From assembly GCA_964405685.1 (NCBI GenBank), contig CAYOOP010000004.1, positions 124,001 through 188,000 on the forward strand: 64,000 bases of DNA, read 5' to 3'. Made by a program: the position numbers and the translations under genes. This document shows, in pieces, positions 59,501 to 64,000 of the stretch (positions are counted from its first letter, which is position 1; each line of letters opens with the position of its first letter). Source of the DNA: CAYOOP01 sp964405685. Lineage in GTDB: Bacteria > Pseudomonadota > Alphaproteobacteria > Rickettsiales > SXRF01. The notes under the pieces are model-generated. The model worked only from the letters and a program-made list of their open reading frames with translations, had not been told where the DNA came from and did not search any database.

Positions 59501-59651
59501 CAATATGGGATCTCCATTTATTGCCATACGCCAGACCTGCTACTTTCTTAGCGGAGCCATAACTCACAAACTCGACCTGCGCACCACCGCTCTCGTTCTG
59601 GGTGACTTCGGCACCCTTACTTTGCAAATATTCAAATCCGGTCTTGGCCAT
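56538..59651 (-). CDS. Giant EF-hand protein with one membrane hairpin
   Basis: 1037 residues from ATG 59651 (AAGGAGAG before it). Residues 1-420 are mixed alpha/beta with repeated 'VRNxxVSSLKxI', 'ARHKRIDIIFNDVGADDMKYL' and 'SVRNVDEQFYVYLDEKKLAF' type strands and no known match. 430-560 is Pro/Ala-rich, 560-670 is Lys/Glu-rich. A hydrophobic Gly-rich hairpin lies at about 674-713. Three canonical EF-hand loops follow: DKNRDGYLSKEE (783), DANKDGKIVQEE (915) and DLNRDGKIDATD (961), so calcium binding is likely. No signal peptide. It follows the proline/glycine-rich gene downstream of dnaE. Function unknown. Confidence 0.85.
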   Translation of the reverse strand: MAKTGFEYLQSKGAEVTQNESGGAQVEFVSYGSAKKVAGLAYGNKWRSHIETTGLSEYRVTLPDLDNLTLPKLGDLANAIKDSHESEAKNRVAEVRNTKVSSLKRIFGADAVTAGAAGVTLKVPYYIASEDIARAFNEGKGGFNKNDILPAKAFSGEVVLAGNEIDFIDGAKIAAVGTMVDEARVRAEKKEGAALKLRDERIALLEEGLKDHAKINVDARHKRIDIIFNDVGADDMKYLHDAVDIRENFIRKEYNVKNAEVRDQSRTLTIIDMDKFVDDDAKRLVAKFNQIQATAGKREYYIEKLLKGADVDYERLGSEFRLTQGFADSNEAAKVANVLNGKLKGLASVRNVDEQFYVYLDEKKLAFSKAVPELKFKDVNVIADAIERATPAIVPPTIELAPAKIAVADPIVPPPPALPEPVQVAQGESPSKPAEIPVIPVSLGRPAPLENPAPAFKPSTPTAPKNSGPAGGKQPPVDGSTLQKIGAVVAPGLTATGTMIAGVAQSIGSRKSKVGVPVVPAAKAEDKKEPQSTSPAAEEDKTVQPDQKERNKDEWMAKLHPLVEANAAAAIAKGKDDKEKKLLEKGKEKYLEHLSDYFGKNEEAFDAKGNPNLRGYNEYLAKKGKEGAAKDKTNKKDKPKNEYEQAAAFGRHLQGVTPPAEQKERTTTQAALDYLPWIATGVAILGGLLLGGGGVEGLLLAGILGAVAFFAAPSIGNWIKGMTEPAPAHTPSASTETTKADTPTKVQEKGAGETKPNQTKQTALNSEFEEGIKIMEAQMRLADKNRDGYLSKEEYLAIRPDNAHVFDAHLKIARADGVKTSENAMHIGDLVNEIRKNVAKNSKNQVPEVPVKQEEKKAQPPAQQQPVEDKKDTAAKEDEKAPVKKVSLPKKLTTKTTVQGQKTAVNWAPADWGLDANKDGKIVQEEVSGFANRIVNTDFYDAQFGDPKRKEEALARLSKIDLNRDGKIDATDIEQIRAKIGAPYDAQFLARITDALQGFEGKAFQVMTPKNAPEAPPMSPVVKVDTKLNKGQSSELS

Positions 59652-59769
59652 AACCACTCTCCTTACGAGTGTTTTGTTTACGTATGGAACCATTATCCCA
59701 TTCAATGGTATGGGAAACAAATGAAGATTCTATGACAATGATTATGACAACGAACGGCAAATCAGTCAC

Positions 59770-60894
59770 TTAGGCCATGTCAGGGCCGTTTTTATCGTTT
59801 TTAGCCACCGTATTGGCAGGTATTTTCGGGGTTTGCAGAGGAGCATCAGGAAAAGATCCATCGGGTAGATCTTTCATTGACGTTTCAAAAAAGAGAGGAA
59901 TAGGATTGGGCGGATTGCCATAAACCCGGATATTGGCAGGCCCAATCGGCCCGGGAGTATTGGGGTTAACCGGCCCCAAAGGCGAATAAAACGGTGCATA
60001 GACGCCCGGCAAAGCATTATCGTCACGAATATTCGGGGGTTTTCGAAACCGCAACCAATCGTACTTCGCATCCCTCACGGGTCCACGCGGAGGCAGAGTA
60101 ACAGAACCAATCGCCCCCCTGGTATAGCTCTTCCAATCGCGTGAATTCATCCCCGGGAAATTATACACATCCTGATTCGGCACGCCGGTATGAATCTGAC
60201 CGTTGTCAGCAAACGACGGCGAATGAACTCCCGGCATCGCATACGCATTGCCCATAGGTCGGCGATGTTCTTTCGCATGAAGCTCTTTAGGCTTCGGTGC
60301 GTGCGTGCCTTCGGGAATCTCTGGCAGGGCGGGCCGTTCAGTACCGTGCGCGGCGTCCGTTGCACGGTTCATCAGCAGTGAGCCAACAATCGCGCCAACA
60401 GCACCGGCAATCACTTTCCACATCGTCGAAAGCCCAAGCCAGTCCATGAGTTTATATCCAATACCACCGCCGACAACCGCACCAATGGCGCCATCGACTT
60501 GATAGCCACCACCCACGCTATAATTTTCATCTTTCCGATTGTAGAGCCCCGAGGTTGCCACCTCAAACACCGTCGGGCTCACCTCGCTACGAAACCGGCT
60601 GATCGCCGCACCAACCTTGGCTTGCACCTCCGGTGATTCTTGCTCAAATTTCACATCAAACTTGTGTTGCGCATCGCCCACCGTTTCATTGAGCCCACGC
60701 ACTTTGTTGGGATTCGTATTATTAAGCTTGCTAACCGCCGCACCAACCTGCGTCGCATAAAACTCATCAAACAGCTTCTTCTCATGGCTATCCAACTCAA
60801 TGGCTTGCAACACTTCGCCATACGCGGCCCGAGCCTTATGCTCAAAAATGGCCGCACGATTATCCTTGTGACGTGTGTGACGACGATCCGCCAT
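59770..60894 (-). CDS. Proline/glycine-rich protein with membrane hairpin, unknown
   Basis: 374 residues from ATG 60894 (GAAGGAG 6 nt before it). Helical first third (1-115), a Gly-rich hydrophobic hairpin (about 137-178: GAIGAVVGGGIGYKLMDWLG, then WKVIAGAVGAIVGSLLM), and an extended Pro/Gly/Asn-rich tail with recurring PG/PP/NP motifs and probably no fold (ALPGVYAPF, GPVNPNTPGPIGPANI). Same overall style as the giant EF-hand protein encoded next. No family recognised. The tail could be a surface or secreted segment. Confidence 0.75.
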   Translation of the reverse strand: MADRRHTRHKDNRAAIFEHKARAAYGEVLQAIELDSHEKKLFDEFYATQVGAAVSKLNNTNPNKVRGLNETVGDAQHKFDVKFEQESPEVQAKVGAAISRFRSEVSPTVFEVATSGLYNRKDENYSVGGGYQVDGAIGAVVGGGIGYKLMDWLGLSTMWKVIAGAVGAIVGSLLMNRATDAAHGTERPALPEIPEGTHAPKPKELHAKEHRRPMGNAYAMPGVHSPSFADNGQIHTGVPNQDVYNFPGMNSRDWKSYTRGAIGSVTLPPRGPVRDAKYDWLRFRKPPNIRDDNALPGVYAPFYSPLGPVNPNTPGPIGPANIRVYGNPPNPIPLFFETSMKDLPDGSFPDAPLQTPKIPANTVAKNDKNGPDMA

Positions 60895-60969
60895 AGACAC
60901 TCCTTCGACTCTAATTATGCCTCAAAACTAGGCAAACACCGAATGAAGGTTTTGTGACAATTCAGTAAA

Positions 60970-61086
60970 TTCCCCCCCCCCCTGCAAGGGGGGGCTAGGA
61001 GGAGGACAGGCTTGCACAGTTGTTTATAAAAAACATTCAGCGAGCAAGCCAGCCCCCACCCTAACCCTCCCCCTGTGGGGGAGGGA
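60970..61086. repeat. Palindromic element downstream of dnaE
   Basis: About 117 bp. Ends are CCCCCCCTGCAAGGGGGGG and CTCCCCCTGTGGGGGAG; inside, AGGCTTGC and GCAAGCC are in inverted order. Related in style to the GC-core families but a separate version. It lies between the dnaE stop and the next gene. Confidence 0.8.
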
Positions 61087-61096
61087 ACTGAACACG

Positions 61097-64000
61097 TTAC
61101 GCCTCCTCGACCGCCCTCACCCCGTCTAACATCTTGATCTTTTCCAAAGTTTGTGGAGTGAGCAGGTAGCGCCCCGGCAGCCGAACGGTCGCGTGTTCAT
61201 TCGGTGCCAATTCCGCCGTCACTTCAATCGTTAACCCCTTATCCGACCCGCCATTGAGGAGTGGCTTAATATTGGCCATCACATCCGCCTTAGAAAGCGA
61301 GATCTTAAGCAGCGAGATACCCGACAATTTCGCCATTTCCTCTTCCAGATTGTAAAGATTGCGCACAATCAACCGCGGCCCTGACTCCTCTAATTTCCCG
61401 TCCGCGTCCATCAGCAGCAACGTGCCAGGTTCCAATTGCTCGCGGTTCGCAGTCAGCAATTTTTCATCAAACACCGACACCTCAAACACGCCCGTCTCAT
61501 CCGACATTTGCACAAATGCAAACCGCCCGCGCTCGGAAGATTTGAATTTCCGCCCCGTGACAATCCCGCACAATTTCACAGATTTATATTTGTCACTCAG
61601 CTTATCCGCCAACTCCGCATACGCCACCACGCCCTTGCGTTTTAACTTCGCGCGGTAGGATTCAATCGGGTGCGAGCTCAAATAAAACCCAATCGCCTCA
61701 AACTCCACTGCGAGTTTTTCCAGCGACGTCCAATCCGGAGCGAGCTTCATATGCGGCACGCGCGTTGCTTCGCCGACGCTTGCAAACAAACTCACCTGGT
61801 TGCTCACTTTCTCATCCGCCAGCGTCGCGCCGTAGGAAAGAATAATATCGAGGTTATCCATCAACTGCGCACGGCTCGCATGCAGCGCATCAAACGCGCC
61901 CGCCTTAATCAAAAATTCCAAATTGCGTTTGGAAAGCACTTGCGGCGGTACGCGCGCCATCAAATCAAAAATATCTTTGAACGGCCCATTTTTCTCACGC
62001 TCGGCCACCACCTCATGCATCGCCTGCGCACCCACGTTACGCACCGCCGCCAGCGCATACCGAATGTCGCCACCTTCCACATCGAAGTTCACACCCGACT
62101 TGTTGATATCCGGCGGTAATAGCCGAATTCCATACCTCCCCGCCTCTTCACGCAACATGCCGAGTTTGTCGGTATTGCCCATGTCATACGCCATCGTCGC
62201 CGCGAAAAACTCCACCGTGTAATTCGCTTTAATGTACGCCGTCTGATACGCAATTAATGCATACGCCGCTGCGTGCGATTTGTTGAACCCATACTCCGCG
62301 AACTTCGCAATCAAATCGAAAATCCCCGCCGCCTCGCGCTTTTCTACACCGTTTTTCACAGCCTTTTCTACAAACACGCTGCGCTGTGCTTCCATTTCCG
62401 AGCGAATCTTTTTACCCATCGCGCGGCGCAACAAATCCGCTTCCCCGAGCGAATAGCCCGCCAGCACTTGCGCAATCTGCATCACTTGCTCTTGGTAAAT
62501 AATAACGCCGAAGGTTTCCTTTAACACCGGCTCCAATTTCTCATGCAGATAATTCGGCTGCTCGCTGCCGTGCTTCCGCGCAATATAGGTGGGGATGTTG
62601 TCCATCGGCCCCGGACGATAGAGCGATACGAGCGCGATCAAATCTTCCAAACAGTCGGGCTTCAGCTTCTTCAGCGTATCGCGCATACCGGCGGACTCCA
62701 TCTGAAACACGCCCATCGTCTCCCCGCGCGACAGCATCGCATACGTCGGTAAATCGCCCTCCGGCAGTTTCAATAAATCCAGCTGCACATTTTTTTTCTT
62801 AACCAACGCACACGCCCGCTGCAACACACTGAGTGTTTTAAGCCCCAAAAAGTCGAACTTCACCAGCCCCGCGTTTTCCGCGTATTTCATCGAATATTGC
62901 ACCACCAAAATATCCGATTTCGGATCACGATAGAGCGGCACCAGCGCCTTCAGCGGCCGATCTGCAATCACCACCCCCGCCGCGTGCGTCGACGCATGGC
63001 GATAAAGCCCCTCAAGCTGCAGCGAATACTCAATCAATTTCGCCACCGCCTCATCTTCATTCATCGCCGCTTTCAGCGCCGGCTCCACTTCAATCGCCTG
63101 CTGCAACGTCACGGGTGCCGCCGGATTATTCGGCACCAATTTACAAATGCGATCCACCTGCCCATATGGCATCTGCATTACCCGCCCGACATCGCGCAAC
63201 ACCGCGCGCGCTTGCAATTTCCCGAACGTAATAATGTGTGCGACGCGATCAAACCCATATTTTTTCTGCACATACGCAATCACCTCATCGCGCCGGTCCT
63301 GGCAGAAATCGACGTCAAAATCCGGCATCGACACACGCTCAGGATTCAAAAACCGCTCAAACAGTAAGCCATAGCGCAGCGGATTCAAATCCGTAATTTC
63401 GAGCGCCCACGCCACCACCGAACCCGCGCCCGATCCGCGCCCAGGCCCCACGGGAATATTTTCGCGCTTACTCCAACGAATAAAATCCGAGACGATCAGG
63501 AAGTACCCCGGAAATTTCATCCGCGTAATCACACCAATCTCAAACGCCAACCGCTCGCGGTAAACTTTCGCCGTTTCTTCCCTCTCCGCGTCACTCATCT
63601 CCGGCGTAAACACGTGCTCACGCAACCGCACTTCCAACCCTTCTTCTGCTTGAATGCGAAGCAAATCCGCTTCACTTAAGTTCCCCCCGCCTGCGGGGGG
63701 ATTCAGGGGGGAATGGTTGGGCGACGAAGGTTCCCCCCCGAGCCCCCCCGCAAGCGGGGGGGACGAAACCGAAGCCACATCTGCAAAACTTGGTAACATC
63801 GGCTTGCGGGGCGTGAGCATCACGTTGATGCGTTTCGCAAAATGAATCGTATTCGCAACCGACTGTGGCAGATCCGCAAACAACGCCACCATCTCCTCCG
63901 GTGTTTTGAGCCGATGTTCTGGCGTCAATTTCCGCCGCGTGTCGTCGCTCACATACGCACCATCAGCAATGCACAAAAACGCATCATGCGCGTCGTACTG
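61097..64000 (-). CDS. dnaE: DNA polymerase III alpha subunit, C-terminal 967 residues (runs off right edge)
   Basis: The frame is open to the window end, so the N-terminal ~200 residues (most of the PHP domain) are missing. Motifs: VGPGRGSGAGSVVAWALEITDLNPLRYGL, NPERVSMPDFDVDFCQDRRDEVI (catalytic Asp pair), SYGFNKSHAAAYALIAYQTAYIK-type stretch (AEYGFNKSHAAAYALI), C-terminal OB fold (VVAYAELADKLSD, KLCGIVTGRKFKSSERGRFAF). Replicative polymerase. Residues coded by 63681-63764 (SSPPLAGGLGGEPSSPNHSP and following) are an in-frame palindromic element between PHP and palm domains. Confidence 0.96.
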   Translation of the reverse strand, partial: QYDAHDAFLCIADGAYVSDDTRRKLTPEHRLKTPEEMVALFADLPQSVANTIHFAKRINVMLTPRKPMLPSFADVASVSSPPLAGGLGGEPSSPNHSPLNPPAGGGNLSEADLLRIQAEEGLEVRLREHVFTPEMSDAEREETAKVYRERLAFEIGVITRMKFPGYFLIVSDFIRWSKRENIPVGPGRGSGAGSVVAWALEITDLNPLRYGLLFERFLNPERVSMPDFDVDFCQDRRDEVIAYVQKKYGFDRVAHIITFGKLQARAVLRDVGRVMQMPYGQVDRICKLVPNNPAAPVTLQQAIEVEPALKAAMNEDEAVAKLIEYSLQLEGLYRHASTHAAGVVIADRPLKALVPLYRDPKSDILVVQYSMKYAENAGLVKFDFLGLKTLSVLQRACALVKKKNVQLDLLKLPEGDLPTYAMLSRGETMGVFQMESAGMRDTLKKLKPDCLEDLIALVSLYRPGPMDNIPTYIARKHGSEQPNYLHEKLEPVLKETFGVIIYQEQVMQIAQVLAGYSLGEADLLRRAMGKKIRSEMEAQRSVFVEKAVKNGVEKREAAGIFDLIAKFAEYGFNKSHAAAYALIAYQTAYIKANYTVEFFAATMAYDMGNTDKLGMLREEAGRYGIRLLPPDINKSGVNFDVEGGDIRYALAAVRNVGAQAMHEVVAEREKNGPFKDIFDLMARVPPQVLSKRNLEFLIKAGAFDALHASRAQLMDNLDIILSYGATLADEKVSNQVSLFASVGEATRVPHMKLAPDWTSLEKLAVEFEAIGFYLSSHPIESYRAKLKRKGVVAYAELADKLSDKYKSVKLCGIVTGRKFKSSERGRFAFVQMSDETGVFEVSVFDEKLLTANREQLEPGTLLLMDADGKLEESGPRLIVRNLYNLEEEMAKLSGISLLKISLSKADVMANIKPLLNGGSDKGLTIEVTAELAPNEHATVRLPGRYLLTPQTLEKIKMLDGVRAVEEA
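63681..63764 (-). repeat. 84-bp CCCCCCGC element in frame in dnaE
   Basis: Read on the coding (minus) strand it has the same left half (CCCCCCCGCTTGCGGGGGGG, CTCGGGGGGGAA), ~20-nt middle and right half (CCATTCCCCCCTGAATCCCC) as 55437-55520, and the same length. It encodes SPPLAGGLGGEP, the same peptide as the left end of the rdgB element (SPPLAGGYGGEP). Confidence 0.9.

Overview
The window is 64 kb of chromosome from an alphaproteobacterium with roughly 50% G+C and tightly packed genes. The evidence is a MipZ-type ParA, a five-gene atpHAGDC operon without the Fo genes, the leuS-lptE-holA order, a short prolyl-tRNA synthetase, a FYDLN-acid protein, a DUF1467 protein and a pho/pst pair of alphaproteobacterial type. 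Genus and order cannot be fixed from the sequence. Several long proteins of unknown function, three toxin-antitoxin modules and many small repeats suggest a deep-branching lineage rather than a textbook one.

Layout. 1-4.1 kb: two tandem DEAH helicase paralogues, the complete one carrying seven ~80-residue repeats of unknown type. 4.5-9.7 kb: a signalling island with a hybrid kinase (HPt), two response regulators and a divergent NtrC-like regulator lacking GAFTGA. 9.8-11.2 kb: truncated haemoglobin and two decayed genes. 11.3-15.6 kb: nrdA-(bro)-nrdB-yciA behind a cobalamin riboswitch. 15.9-19.5 kb: dctA convergent with phoR-pstC. 19.6-26.3 kb: trpS, two unknown genes, holA-lptE-leuS. 26.4-28.2 kb: relBE and an unknown gene. 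28.3-34.3 kb: the F1-ATPase operon, interrupted by an unknown gene and an mntA-hepT module. 34.3-44.7 kb: mipZ (with a false assembly gap), a double AAA+ ATPase, tauE, a pilin-like gene, small membrane proteins, ispH, a GT-C-like membrane protein and a phosphatase. 44.8-56.5 kb: nnrD, rnd, ispG, proS-brnA-brnT, grpE-ftsX-ydcF-plsC-rph-rdgB. 56.5-64 kb: a giant EF-hand protein, a proline/glycine-rich protein and dnaE, which runs off the right edge.

The most unusual thread is a population of short palindromic elements of at least six families. Several lie in frame inside essential genes: leuS (three), atpG (one clear, one possible), dnaE and rdgB. One family occurs as ~84-bp copies with the same two ends, and in rdgB the same two ends flank a complete DUF559 (Vsr-like) endonuclease domain, all read in frame with RdgB. 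This looks like an autonomous element and its miniature derivatives. The copies in coding genes behave like the protein-coding palindromic elements known from Rickettsia, and the DUF559 enzyme is a natural candidate for what moves the family.

A second thread is that all three toxin-antitoxin modules sit against core genes: mntA-hepT overlaps atpG inside the atp operon, brnT-brnA overlaps proS, and relBE is divergent from leuS. A third is that class I ribonucleotide reductase is under a B12 riboswitch, which implies a B12-dependent alternative elsewhere in the genome.
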